This document shows positions 16,805 through 25,805 of a stretch of 64,000 nt of DNA, one piece after another (position 1 is the stretch's first letter; the number at the start of each line of letters is the position of its first letter). The notes beneath the pieces are model-generated. The model was not told the origin of the DNA, searched no databases, and saw only the letters and a list, made by a program, of their open reading frames with translations. Source of the stretch: Sarcodiotheca gaudichaudii (taxonomy: Eukaryota; Rhodophyta; Florideophyceae; Gigartinales; Solieriaceae). The position numbers and the translations under genes are program-made. Location of the stretch: assembly GCA_032355985.1 (NCBI GenBank), contig JAUKVZ010000001.1, positions 372,001 to 436,000 of the forward strand, given 5' to 3'.

Positions 16805-17985
16805 CTGATCGACCCGACACGCTGCCGGAGTCCGTGACCGATGCGCACGCATCTTCGCAAGAAGAGCTGGCGCCGCTGCGGACACTCTTTGCGCTGCCGG
16901 GGCTTCATCGCGTCAATCGCGGCGCCGAGGTGGCCTTTGAGTCCATTGCGCGCGACATGGCGCGCTCCTGCGGCTGGCCGGTGACGCTGCTTGGCTCCGG
17001 GCCGGAACGGCCTGATGAGCCGTATCAGTACATCGGAGGCGGCTGCATCTCGCGCGAACGATTTGAGCGCATGCCTCGTGTGCCGATCCTGCGCGGACCA
17101 ACGTGCTACGAGGAACTCACATGGCTGCCCGCGGCATGGCGCCAATACGATGCATCCGCGTTTGACGTCACACTGACATGCAGCTTTCCATTCACCAACT
17201 GGATGCTGACGCGCCGCAAGAAGCAGGGACGCCGACCGGCGCACCTGTTCGTCACGCAAAATGGCGACTGGCCTGCCGTCTCCAACGAACGCGAGTTCAA
17301 GAAGTTCTTCTGTGATGGTCTGGTATGCACCAATCCGGACTACTTTGATCGGGCAAGCGCCTTCTGGCCGAGCCGGCTGATTCCAAATGGCGTGGATCCG
17401 GGCGTATTCTTCCCGGCTGAAGCTGATCGAGAAGCTCTGGGTCTTCCGCTGAATGGTCCCATCGCATTGATGGTCAGCGCCCTGATTGACAGCAAGCGGG
17501 TTGGCGACGGCGTGCGAGCCGCGGCAAAGGTCGATGGCCTGCATCTGGTCGTCGCGGGCGACGGTCCGTTGCGCAGTGAGGTCGATGCGCTGGGCGCCGA
17601 GCTCATGCCGGGTCGCTACACGCGCGTCGAACTGCCTCGCGCACACATGCCGGATCTGTATCGATGCGCTGATGTCTTTCTGCATATGAGTAAGACGGAG
17701 CCATCGGCCAATGCGTATATGGAGGCGCTGGCGACGGGGCTTCCGATCGTCACACACGACCGGCGCGTCACACAGTGGACGCTTGAAGACACGTGTGTCC
17801 TGCTCGATACGGATGATCTGGATGGTGTTTCGGATGCGATCTCGAGTGCGCTTGATGAAGACGCGGGCTCGCGGCAGGCGGCCCGGCTTGAACTGGTGCG
17901 CCGTCGATTCGCATGGTCTCAAATCGCCGTTGAGTATTGCGATTTCATTCACGAAGTGATGCGGAGTCGGGCGAGCGAATCATGA
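16801..17985 (+). CDS. Glycosyltransferase family 4
   Basis: I place the start at TTG 16801, which overlaps the preceding stop as TTGA in the pattern of this operon; another TTG at 16786 would add five residues. The protein of about 394 residues has a GT-B layout: N-terminal LFALPGLHRVNRGAEVAFE, then a C-terminal domain with LIDSKRVGDGVRAAA, VAGDGPL, and KTEPSANAYMEALATGLPIV carrying the second-glutamate region. It should be a retaining transferase using a nucleotide sugar. It ends with an ATGA overlap. Confidence 0.83.
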   Translation: MTDRPDTLPESVTDAHASSQEELAPLRTLFALPGLHRVNRGAEVAFESIARDMARSCGWPVTLLGSGPERPDEPYQYIGGGCISRERFERMPRVPILRGPTCYEELTWLPAAWRQYDASAFDVTLTCSFPFTNWMLTRRKKQGRRPAHLFVTQNGDWPAVSNEREFKKFFCDGLVCTNPDYFDRASAFWPSRLIPNGVDPGVFFPAEADREALGLPLNGPIALMVSALIDSKRVGDGVRAAAKVDGLHLVVAGDGPLRSEVDALGAELMPGRYTRVELPRAHMPDLYRCADVFLHMSKTEPSANAYMEALATGLPIVTHDRRVTQWTLEDTCVLLDTDDLDGVSDAISSALDEDAGSRQAARLELVRRRFAWSQIAVEYCDFIHEVMRSRASES

Positions 17986-18800
17986 TCAAGCCCAGCGATC
18001 TGCTGCCTGAGAAGCTGGCATGGAGATGCCGCAAGCTGGAGGAGCGCATCGGCGCTCTGCCCGGCAATGCGCGTTGCCGCAAGCTGTGTGAAGGCTATGA
18101 CATCGCGGATGGCTACGAGCGCATTTACTTCTATCACATTCGAAAGACGGCGGGAATCAGTCTCAGTAGCGCGTTCATGTCGCTTGAGACTGAAAATGGC
18201 CCACAGGCGCTTGAAGAGCTTGCTTCCCGCGGCGGGCGCATGGTTCTCAATGACAAGGTGTTCGTCGCGTGGAACTGGCATCTGATCGAGCAGGGGCTGT
18301 ATTACTACGCCTTCTCGCACATGCCGAAGCATCGATTCGCCCTTCCGGAGCGGACGTACACAATCACATGCCTGCGCGATCCTGTGGCTCGCATCATCTC
18401 CGATTACAAGATGGTCTGCGGCCATGATGCGGCGGATGAGACCGGCGACGTGCGAAAGAAGTTCGGCCGTCGGCTCAACTCGCTTCGCGACTATTACCGG
18501 GGCGCGCGGCGTGAGGATCTGCTGCGACAAGTCTACATGTTCAGCAAGAGCCTGAACGTCAACGAGGCCGCTGACGGCATCATGGGTTGCTCCTACTACT
18601 TTTTCACGGAGCGATTCCAGGAAGGCGTTGCGGAGCTTTCTGAGCGGCTCGGGCTTCCGCTGAAGGTATGGCGCGCCAACAAAGCGCGCGTGAATGTGGA
18701 GATCGCCGAGGACGAGATCGCCGAGCTTCGTGATCTGGTGCAGCCTGAATATGCGCTTATGGAGCAGCTTGAACGCGTTCCGGAGACGGTGGCGGCCTGA
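17982..18800 (+). CDS. Sulfotransferase 5, Sulfotransfer_2 type
   Basis: Start ATG 17982 overlaps the previous stop. The 272-residue protein belongs to a different sulfotransferase branch (PF03567-like): YFYHIRKTAGISLSSAF near residues 49-65 replaces the usual HxPKTAGTS loop, and CLRDPVARIISDYKMV is the 3'-phosphate site. That branch includes heparan 2-O- and chondroitin sulfotransferases. It is probably cytoplasmic here, as no signal is seen. Being unlike the other four, it likely has a distinct acceptor. Confidence 0.78.
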   Translation: MIKPSDLLPEKLAWRCRKLEERIGALPGNARCRKLCEGYDIADGYERIYFYHIRKTAGISLSSAFMSLETENGPQALEELASRGGRMVLNDKVFVAWNWHLIEQGLYYYAFSHMPKHRFALPERTYTITCLRDPVARIISDYKMVCGHDAADETGDVRKKFGRRLNSLRDYYRGARREDLLRQVYMFSKSLNVNEAADGIMGCSYYFFTERFQEGVAELSERLGLPLKVWRANKARVNVEIAEDEIAELRDLVQPEYALMEQLERVPETVAA

Positions 18801-18803
18801 GAC

Positions 18804-19862
18804 ATGAGCAGACTCGCCCCGGAAGCAGGCAGGGAGTCGGCGTCGATGACAGCGCTTGTGGGCGTTGTGGTCATCGGCCGCAATGAAGGCGAGCGGCTTG
18901 AGCGTTGCATTCGCGAAGCTCGCAAGCAATGCGCCCATGTGATCTATGTCGACTCTGATTCGAGTGACGGGAGCACCGAAAAGGCAGAGGCGCTCGGCGC
19001 CGAGGTCATCCGGCTTGAAGTCGGTCCCTTTACGGCCGCACGAGGACGCCAGGTTGGTTTCGAGCGACTTTGTGAGCGCCTTGGCGATGTTCAGTTCGTG
19101 CAGTTCATCGATGGCGACTGCATTCTCTCCGATGGCTGGCTCGCTCGAGCTCAGGCTGTGATGGAGCAGGATGAGAAACTTGGAGGCGTCGTCGGTCTTC
19201 GCCGCGAGGAGGCGCCGGAGGTCACTCTGTTCAATCGCCTTGTGGATCTTGACTGGCGCATGCCGATCGGCGAAACGGATTCCCTGGGCAGCGGCGATGC
19301 ATTCCTGCGTGCAAGCGCTTTGGCAAACGTTGGCGGCTGGCGCTCGTCGCTCATCGCAGGAGAGGATCCTGAACTTGCATTTCGACTTGTTGATGCGGGC
19401 TGGCGCATTGTGCGACTCGATGAGACGATGACATCTCACGATGTGAACATGACGACGTGGAGACAGTTCTGGCGACGAGCTGTGCGCGCCGGTCATGCGT
19501 ATGCAGAGGTCGGATTTCTGCGGCGAAAGGGCGCCGGCCGAAGATGGCAGAAGCGCGTGTGGAACATCGTGCTGCTCGGCGGGATCACTCCGCTGGCGTT
19601 GATCGCAGGCTGGCTGATTTCGCCCTGGATCAGTGTGATCGCCGCGGCTGTGTACCTCGTCTCTGCAGCGCGCATTACGCGCTGGAGGCTGGGCCTCGGC
19701 GATCCGATCGGATTCGCGCTCGTCTATACAGCGGCGACCATTTCCTGCAAGCTTGCCAACTTCATCGGCATCATGAAATACGCCATCTCAAGACTGCGAC
19801 GACGGCCTGCTGAGCTGATCGAATACAAGTCGGTCGCTTCGGAATCAGGAGCGTCGGCATGA
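18804..19862 (+). CDS. Membrane-associated glycosyltransferase family 2
   Basis: The 352-residue protein opens at about residue 18 with VGVVVIGRNEGERLERC, then YVDSDSSDGS and FIDGDC, the GT-A nucleotide/metal motifs, and AGEDPELAFRLVDAGW near the acceptor side. Two or three hydrophobic helices close the protein (residues about 255-320), so it is membrane-bound. A second ATG at residue 15 could be the true start. It ends with an ATGA overlap onto the asparagine-synthase-like gene. Confidence 0.84.
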   Translation: MSRLAPEAGRESASMTALVGVVVIGRNEGERLERCIREARKQCAHVIYVDSDSSDGSTEKAEALGAEVIRLEVGPFTAARGRQVGFERLCERLGDVQFVQFIDGDCILSDGWLARAQAVMEQDEKLGGVVGLRREEAPEVTLFNRLVDLDWRMPIGETDSLGSGDAFLRASALANVGGWRSSLIAGEDPELAFRLVDAGWRIVRLDETMTSHDVNMTTWRQFWRRAVRAGHAYAEVGFLRRKGAGRRWQKRVWNIVLLGGITPLALIAGWLISPWISVIAAAVYLVSAARITRWRLGLGDPIGFALVYTAATISCKLANFIGIMKYAISRLRRRPAELIEYKSVASESGASA

Positions 19863-21706
19863 GCGGCTTACTGGCGATCAGGACACTCGATGGATCGACG
19901 ATCGATCGCGCTCGCTGGCGTGCGGCCGTCGCGCGCGTCGAGGGTGAGGGTGTCGCAGTCGATGAAAAACTGACGGAGTCCTGCGGTGTGGCAGCTTGGC
20001 GTCGCGCCACTGGTGAGTTCGCAGCCAGCGGCAAGGCGCATGGTGTGGAGTCCGGGCGCAAGACCGTTGCGTGGGTCGGGCAATGCGTTGATGACTCCGG
20101 CGACACGACGGAAGCCGCGATTCAGAAATGCGCCTCGCTGACGCTTGAGACCGCCAAGGACACCGCGGGGATCAATGGCGCCTTCTCATGTGCCGTTCTT
20201 GATGAAGAATCGCAGGCGATATCGATCGTCGTTAGTCGCTTCGCGCATTATCCCGTCTACGTCCATCAATCGAGAGCGCTGTTCGTCGCTTCGACGGACT
20301 TGGCATGTCTGATTCCGTGGATGGATGCTCCAAAGTTTGATCCGGCAGCAATCAATCTGCTGCTGCGGGCTGGTGAACTCGTGGGTCGCATGACGCCCCT
20401 GAAGGACGTCCAGATGGCGCATGGCGGGTCATTCATCGCGGCGGATGAGCGTGGGGTCAGGGATACGACATATTGGCGCTATCGCTCTGATCGAGATACG
20501 GCGCTGGGACGGCGCGATGCGGTTGAGATGCTGGCGGAGCGTTTTACGGGCGCCGTGCGGCGCATCGAGCGTGCGAGCGAGCGCATGGTGATCCCGCTCA
20601 GCGGTGGACTTGATTCGCGAATGATCCTCGCCGCCTGCGAGCGGCCGGACGCTGTGCCGAGCTTTACGTTTGGGCCTGCTTCATGTCGGGATGCGCGGTT
20701 TGCGAAGCAGATCGCGGCAAAGCTGGGTTCGGCGCATTCAAATCTGGACTTTCCTGTGGAGGCGTATCCGGCGCTGTGGTCGGATGCTGTGCGTAAAACC
20801 TGCGGGTGCTTTGGTCTGCGGGATATGTTCATTCTCCCCTTCACGGATCTACTGGCGCGGCAGGGGGATGTCGCGCTGAACGGGCTGTTTGGCGGTGGTT
20901 CGCTCGGCGGCGAGTATCAGCAGAAGGGGTGGTATCAGGCGCCTGATCTTGAGTCGCTGGCGAATGCGACGTGGTCGTGGCGCTCGCGGGCCGGTGAGCA
21001 GGATCTGATCGATGGAGTGCTCGATGTGCCGGCCGGCGAAGTAGATGCGAAGCAGGTCTGGAGTTCATCGCTGCTTGCTGACAGTGAGGGACGGCCGATC
21101 GATCGGCTCAATGACTGGATCCTGGTCAACCGGAATTTCCGCTACGTCAATGGCGGTAGCGCGCTGCTGCGTCTGCGATTGGAATCGCACTCACCCTTCC
21201 TCGATCATGATTTCATCGATGCGCTTGTGAAGACGCCATTGGAATGGCGATATTTGCATCGGCTGTATGTCGATGTGCTCAAGCGCGTGAGCAGGAAGGC
21301 GGCCAGTGTGCCGTGGGATCGGACGTGCATCCCGCCGGCTTGGGGCAATGGCGCAGTGCTTGCATCTCTGGGGGTTCAGCGCTGCATGCGCATCGCGATG
21401 TCGAAGATCGGCAAGAGCGCGTTCTCCGGAGCGCTTTACGCGGATCCGGGCGAATGGATGCGCAACCAGTGGAAGGATCCGATAGAGGATGTGCTTCTCT
21501 CGGATGAAGCGCTTCAGGCCGGTCCGTTTAACGCGGATGGTGTGCGCAGCGTTTGGCGCAAGCATCAGGAGGGCTCGATGGATTGCTCGCGCCTGCTCGG
21601 CATCATGGCGGCGCTGGAGATCCTGCGGCGAGATGTGCTCGATGCCTCGATCGACAGCGCGGCCGATCAGCGCGCAGCGACCGTCGCCGCGGGTGGGCAT
21701 TCATGA
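19859..21706 (+). CDS. Asparagine-synthase-like amidotransferase without the glutaminase cysteine
   Basis: The 615-residue protein has the two-domain AsnB plan. The N-terminal Ntn-like domain spans about 1-215. The synthetase domain carries the ATP pyrophosphatase loop PLSGGLDSRMILA near residue 246. Active AsnB begins Met-Cys-Gly with Cys2 as glutaminase nucleophile, whereas this begins Met-Ser-Gly, so glutamine hydrolysis is unlikely. Relatives are common in polysaccharide clusters, where they may amidate uronic acids or peptides. Here it follows sulfotransferase and glycosyltransferase genes and precedes an acyltransferase, so decoration of the polymer is the favoured role. It could use free ammonia or another amine. 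Confidence 0.8.
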   Translation: MSGLLAIRTLDGSTIDRARWRAAVARVEGEGVAVDEKLTESCGVAAWRRATGEFAASGKAHGVESGRKTVAWVGQCVDDSGDTTEAAIQKCASLTLETAKDTAGINGAFSCAVLDEESQAISIVVSRFAHYPVYVHQSRALFVASTDLACLIPWMDAPKFDPAAINLLLRAGELVGRMTPLKDVQMAHGGSFIAADERGVRDTTYWRYRSDRDTALGRRDAVEMLAERFTGAVRRIERASERMVIPLSGGLDSRMILAACERPDAVPSFTFGPASCRDARFAKQIAAKLGSAHSNLDFPVEAYPALWSDAVRKTCGCFGLRDMFILPFTDLLARQGDVALNGLFGGGSLGGEYQQKGWYQAPDLESLANATWSWRSRAGEQDLIDGVLDVPAGEVDAKQVWSSSLLADSEGRPIDRLNDWILVNRNFRYVNGGSALLRLRLESHSPFLDHDFIDALVKTPLEWRYLHRLYVDVLKRVSRKAASVPWDRTCIPPAWGNGAVLASLGVQRCMRIAMSKIGKSAFSGALYADPGEWMRNQWKDPIEDVLLSDEALQAGPFNADGVRSVWRKHQEGSMDCSRLLGIMAALEILRRDVLDASIDSAADQRAATVAAGGHS

Positions 21707-22362
21707 GGTTCATGGCAGGCATATTGGTTGGTTGTCTCGCGGCGCTGATGTCGCTGGCGGCGCCGATCGTGCGTCCGATAGCTCGGCTGTGGCGACTTGC
21801 GGCCTTGCGTGCGCAGGTGGAGAGTTCGCCGCCCATTTCGACTCAGTTCGATGGCCCGGTCCGCGTTGTTGGAAAGACGGAATCCGGCGATCGACGGCGC
21901 GCCACGGTCAGACTGGGCGAGCACTGTCGATTTGGTCGCGAGGTGCTGCTGGAGACGACCGGGCAGGGCGTCATCGAACTCGGTGACTCTGTTCGCGTGA
22001 ATCAGGGCACGGTCCTTGTCAGTTACGCAGCCTTGCGCATCGGCGCGAACACGCTGATCGGAGAATATGTCAGCATCCGCGATGCGGATCACGGCATGGA
22101 GGTCGGATCGCCGATTCAGTCCCAACCCCATACCTCGTCGCCGATCACGATCGGTGAGGATGTGTGGATCGCCAGGGGTGTGGTCGTGCTGAAGGGAGTG
22201 ACCATCGGAGATGGCGCCGTCATCGGCGCCAACAGCGTCGTGACGAAGGATGTGCCCTCCATGGCGATTGCGGCAGGTGTTCCCGCTCGCGTTCTGAAGA
22301 TGCGAACGGGAGAGGCGCCCGCGTTCGTGGAGGCCGGCGCCGCGCTGGTCACGTCGGAGTAG
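21703..22362 (+). CDS. Hexapeptide-repeat acyltransferase (maltose/galactoside acetyltransferase-like)
   Basis: Start ATG 21703 overlaps the previous stop. The 219-residue protein has an N-terminal hydrophobic stretch (residues about 5-30) and then left-handed beta-helix hexapeptides: IGANTLIGEYVSI, ITIGEDVWIARGVVVLKGV and TIGDGAVIGANSVVTKDVP, ending AAGVPARVL, as in O-acetyltransferases. The DADHG histidine is in the catalytic position. It probably acetylates a sugar of the repeat unit from acetyl-CoA at the membrane face. Confidence 0.87.
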   Translation: MRFMAGILVGCLAALMSLAAPIVRPIARLWRLAALRAQVESSPPISTQFDGPVRVVGKTESGDRRRATVRLGEHCRFGREVLLETTGQGVIELGDSVRVNQGTVLVSYAALRIGANTLIGEYVSIRDADHGMEVGSPIQSQPHTSSPITIGEDVWIARGVVVLKGVTIGDGAVIGANSVVTKDVPSMAIAAGVPARVLKMRTGEAPAFVEAGAALVTSE

Positions 22363-22378
22363 GGGAGTCCGGATAAGC

Positions 22379-23446
22379 GTGCAGAACACACGTACGAAAG
22401 CATTTCGATCCGCCGTCATCGGCGCCGGAAAGATCTCGGAAGAGCATCTGAAGTATCTCTCTGCATCTCCGCTTGCGCAGGCAGACGCTGTGTGTGAGCT
22501 GTCGCCTTCGCTTGGCGAGTATGCGGCCGAGATGTTCGGTGTCGAACGCTCCTACACGGATTACACGCAGATGCTTCGCGAGCGCGAGCCGGATGTGGTT
22601 CACATTCTGACCCCGCCGCACACACATCAGCGAATCGTGACGGACTGCATCGAGAGCGGCGCCCATGTCATCGTTGAAAAGCCGGTGGCGACGACAAACT
22701 CCGAGTTCCACGAACTGTGGGAGCTGGCGTCAAAGAAGGGCGTTGCGCTGGTCGAGGATCACAACTATCGCTTCAATGAGCCGGTGCTGGCGATCGAGAA
22801 GCTCGTCGAAGCAGGCGAACTGGGCGAAGTTGAAGAAGTCGAAGTACGCATGAGCCTCGGCATTCGCGGCGGCGGACGATACGCCGATGCAAATCTGCCG
22901 CACCCGAGCCACAAACTTCCCGCCGGCGTGCTGCACGAGTTCATCACGCACTTGACATATCTGACGCTTCGCTTTCTGCCGACGTTTGATCGCGTCGGCG
23001 CGGCATGGTCCAGCCATGGCGGCGGCGATCTGTTCACGTATGACGATCTGGACGCCGTCATCATCGGCGGCACGACTCATGCTCGTATTCGATTCTCCGC
23101 GCGCACGAAGCCGGATTGCTTCTGTCTGACGGTCCGAGGCTCTCGCGGCTGGGCGGAGACTGATCTCTTCCAGCCTCATCTTCGCGTCGTGACGCCGCGG
23201 CCGGGGGGAGAGCAACTCTCGCCTCTTGCAAATCAACTAATCAACGGCGTCCATCTGGCGGGATCGAGCGTGCGCGGCTTCTTCAACAAGGTGCGTCAGA
23301 AGACGCCCTATGAAGGGCTGGGCACGTTCCTTGATCAGACGTACACGGCGCTTGCCGAAGGCGCGCCGCCACCGGTGACATTCGAAGATATGGACAAGGC
23401 TTCGCGCTTAATCGAGGCGCTGCTTGCTGAGGAGAATCGCATATGA
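22379..23446 (+). CDS. Gfo/Idh/MocA-family NAD(P)-dependent sugar oxidoreductase
   Basis: GTG start 22379 follows AGGGGAG. The 355-residue protein has an N-terminal Rossmann fold with VIGAGKISEEHLKYL, the EKPVATT signature near residue 100 and the EDHNYRFNEP segment, all typical of the family. Members oxidise or reduce ring carbons of nucleotide sugars or inositol. Paired by a four-base overlap with the following epimerase, it likely makes a modified sugar donor for this locus. The reaction cannot be specified. Confidence 0.87.
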   Translation: MQNTRTKAFRSAVIGAGKISEEHLKYLSASPLAQADAVCELSPSLGEYAAEMFGVERSYTDYTQMLREREPDVVHILTPPHTHQRIVTDCIESGAHVIVEKPVATTNSEFHELWELASKKGVALVEDHNYRFNEPVLAIEKLVEAGELGEVEEVEVRMSLGIRGGGRYADANLPHPSHKLPAGVLHEFITHLTYLTLRFLPTFDRVGAAWSSHGGGDLFTYDDLDAVIIGGTTHARIRFSARTKPDCFCLTVRGSRGWAETDLFQPHLRVVTPRPGGEQLSPLANQLINGVHLAGSSVRGFFNKVRQKTPYEGLGTFLDQTYTALAEGAPPPVTFEDMDKASRLIEALLAEENRI

Positions 23447-24510
23447 AGCTCCTCGTGACGGGCGCATCGGGATTTCTCGGTAAACACGTCGTAGCCGAAG
23501 CGCTGCGGCGAGGGCACTCCGTGCGCGCGCTGGTGCGGCCGGCGACATCAATCGATGCGCTGCCGTGGCGGGATCATGCGGACATTGAGTTCGCTCGCGC
23601 CGATTTGCGAAGCAGAGCCGGGCTGCCGGAAGTCGTCGAAGGCGTCGATTGTGTGATTCATCTTGCTGCAGATAAGGGTGGCGACATCTACGCCCAGTAT
23701 GGCGGCACGGTCATCGCCACTGAGAATCTGCTCGCGGCGATGGACGAAGCCGGTGTGCGAAGTATCGTCGGCATCAGCTCGTTCTCCATCTATGGGTACC
23801 TGCACAAACGATCCTTCTCAATACTGGATGAAGAGACGCCAGCTGAATCCAATCCGAAACAGCGAGATGCTTACGGGCACACGAAGCTCGTGCAGGAAAA
23901 GCTGATCCGTGATCACGCATCGAAGCATGGCTGGCGATGTGTGATTCTTCGTCCGGGGGCGATCTTTGGTCGCGACAATCTGTGGACGGCGCGGCTCGGT
24001 ATGCAACTGAGCGATCGAACATGGGTCCGCACAGGCGCCTGGGCGCGCGTGCCGCTGAGCTATGTCGAGAACAGCGCCGAAGCGATTCTTCTGGCCGCCG
24101 AAACGGATGAGGCGAATGGCGCGACGATCAATGTGCTTGATGACAACCCGCCGATGCAGGCGCAGTACGTGTCCGAGCTTCGAAAGCGTCTGCCCCATCG
24201 CGTGCGGCTGATTCGTATTCCGTGGTTCGTGATGCGATCGCTCGCCCGGCTCGCGTGGCTGACGAACATGGTCGTATTCCGCGGCAAGGCCAAGACACCA
24301 AGCATCCTCGTGCCCGCGCGCCTGCATGCCCGGTGTAAGCCGCTTCGATATTCAAACGAGCGCCTGCACGGAATCCTCGGATGGAAGCCGCGCTGGACTT
24401 TGCAGGAGGCGCTCGATCGAAGCCTGGCCGAGCGCGATCCATTGCTCGATGAGTTCGCTTCGAGTGGCGCGAATTCGCCAGCGCCATCGAAGGCGGAGCT
24501 GGCCGCATGA
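23443..24510 (+). CDS. NAD-dependent nucleotide-sugar epimerase/dehydratase (extended SDR)
   Basis: The 355-residue protein begins MKLLVTGASGFLGKHVV with the GxxGxxG cofactor loop, has a Ser-rich GISSFSIYG block and the catalytic YGHTK pair (Tyr-x3-Lys) near residue 146, and a substrate region with LRPGAIFGRDN. It is a soluble extended SDR acting on an NDP-sugar. It could be an epimerase, dehydratase or 4-reductase. With the Gfo/Idh gene upstream, RmlA and an RmlC-like protein in the operon, deoxysugar synthesis is possible. No clear RmlB or RmlD was seen. Confidence 0.86.
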   Translation: MKLLVTGASGFLGKHVVAEALRRGHSVRALVRPATSIDALPWRDHADIEFARADLRSRAGLPEVVEGVDCVIHLAADKGGDIYAQYGGTVIATENLLAAMDEAGVRSIVGISSFSIYGYLHKRSFSILDEETPAESNPKQRDAYGHTKLVQEKLIRDHASKHGWRCVILRPGAIFGRDNLWTARLGMQLSDRTWVRTGAWARVPLSYVENSAEAILLAAETDEANGATINVLDDNPPMQAQYVSELRKRLPHRVRLIRIPWFVMRSLARLAWLTNMVVFRGKAKTPSILVPARLHARCKPLRYSNERLHGILGWKPRWTLQEALDRSLAERDPLLDEFASSGANSPAPSKAELAA

Positions 24511-25805
24511 GCCGTCGAATCGCCTACATGACGGGGGAATACCCGCGCGCGACGGATACGTTCATCCAGCGCGAGATCGCCGCTCATCGCGAAGCGGGCT
24601 GGAAGGTCGACACGATCGCCGTCCGCAGGCCATCGGGCAAGGAGCGAGCGGGCGATGACCTGCAAGCCGAACGCGATTCAACGACGTACGTGCTGGAGAC
24701 GTCAAAGCTCAAAGCGCTGGCGGGGCACATCAAGCTGGCGATCTCAAGGCCGGCACGCTATCTCAGCGCGCTTGGTCTCGCGTGGCGAACGTCAGCGCCA
24801 GGGATCAAGGCGCACATCTATCAGTTGATCTACTTTCTCGAAGCCGGCGTCGTTGCGGATCGTCTGCAGGCTCAGAAGATCGACCATCTGCACAATCACT
24901 TCGCAAACTCAAGCTGCTCGGTGGCCATGCTGGCGTCGGCTCTCTCCGGTGTGCCATACAGCTTCACGCTGCACGGCCCGGCGATCTTCTTTGAGCCGAT
25001 GCGATGGAGACTGGATGAGAAGATTCGGCGGGCGAGCTTCGTCTCATGCATCAGCCACTATTGCCGCAGCCAGGCGATGATTCATGCGAGCGTCGAAAAG
25101 TGGTCGTCGCTGCACATCGTTCATTGCGGCGTGCTTCCTGAGATGTATTCGCAGCGCCGTCATGAAGGCGCTGGACGAAAGCTCCTCTTTGTCGGTCGAC
25201 TTGCGGCCGTCAAGGGCGTGCCAGTGCTCCTGGAAGCCATGTCGCATCTGGCAGGCGAGGGGCGCGATATCGAACTGACGCTGATTGGCGATGGGCCTGA
25301 GCGTGCTGAACTCGAGCGTCTCGCAGATGAACTCGGCGTCGCACGGCAGGTGAAGTTCGCGGGGTACAGGAGCGCCGATGAAGTCGCCGCGGCTTTGGCT
25401 GAGACGGATATGTTCGTGATGGCAAGTTTCGCCGAGGGCGTGCCGGTCGTGCTTATGGAAGCGCTGGCCGCGGGCGTCCCGGTGGTGGCCACGCGCATCG
25501 CTGGTGTCGGTGAACTCGTCGAGGATGGCGAGTGCGGCTGGACAGTGCCTCCCGGCGATGTCGATGCGCTCGTCGATCGGCTTCGTGATCTGCTGGACGA
25601 ACCGGAGCGTCGCTCAGCGTTCGGCGCCGCGGGCCAGGCGATGGTCAAGGCGGAGTTTGATGTTCGAAAGGAAGCCGAATGGCTGCGCGAGATCATGGAT
25701 CAATCGCTGAGCGGTCAATCGGCGCCAATCCGCCGATCCTGTGAGGACGTTGGAACGAATGAGCAACCTGCAAACGCGCCGAGCCTGACGGAGAACGCCG
25801 CATGA
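24507..25805 (+). CDS. Glycosyltransferase family 4
   Basis: The 432-residue GT-B protein opens with TGEYPRATDTFIQREIAAHR, a pattern of colanic-acid WcaL-like and exopolysaccharide transferases, then has HNHFANSS and FTLHGPAIFFE in the acceptor domain. The donor domain has FVGRLAAVKGVPVLLEAM, IGDGPERAELE and FAEGVPVVLMEALAAGVPVV with the E-x7-E pair. It uses a nucleotide sugar in the cytoplasm. Overlaps of four bases on both sides place it firmly in the operon. Confidence 0.88.
   Translation: MSRRIAYMTGEYPRATDTFIQREIAAHREAGWKVDTIAVRRPSGKERAGDDLQAERDSTTYVLETSKLKALAGHIKLAISRPARYLSALGLAWRTSAPGIKAHIYQLIYFLEAGVVADRLQAQKIDHLHNHFANSSCSVAMLASALSGVPYSFTLHGPAIFFEPMRWRLDEKIRRASFVSCISHYCRSQAMIHASVEKWSSLHIVHCGVLPEMYSQRRHEGAGRKLLFVGRLAAVKGVPVLLEAMSHLAGEGRDIELTLIGDGPERAELERLADELGVARQVKFAGYRSADEVAAALAETDMFVMASFAEGVPVVLMEALAAGVPVVATRIAGVGELVEDGECGWTVPPGDVDALVDRLRDLLDEPERRSAFGAAGQAMVKAEFDVRKEAEWLREIMDQSLSGQSAPIRRSCEDVGTNEQPANAPSLTENAA

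Noticed and set aside
17949-19496. Long leftward open frame (515 codons) opposite the sulfotransferase 5 and GT2 genes
   Set aside because: It overlaps two genes with clear family motifs, and its translation is Arg/His/Ala-rich without motifs. Strong codon bias in this genome leaves long antisense frames open; the same applies to 31074-32681, 34394-35932 and 37097-38434.
21152-21161. GGCGGTAGCG, identical to the first ten bases of the E. coli RfaH ops element
   Set aside because: It lies inside the coding sequence of the asparagine-synthase-like gene, mid-operon, and encodes Gly-Gly-Ser-Ala there. One chance match is not surprising in a GC-rich window, and an UpxY-like protein need not read the RfaH site.
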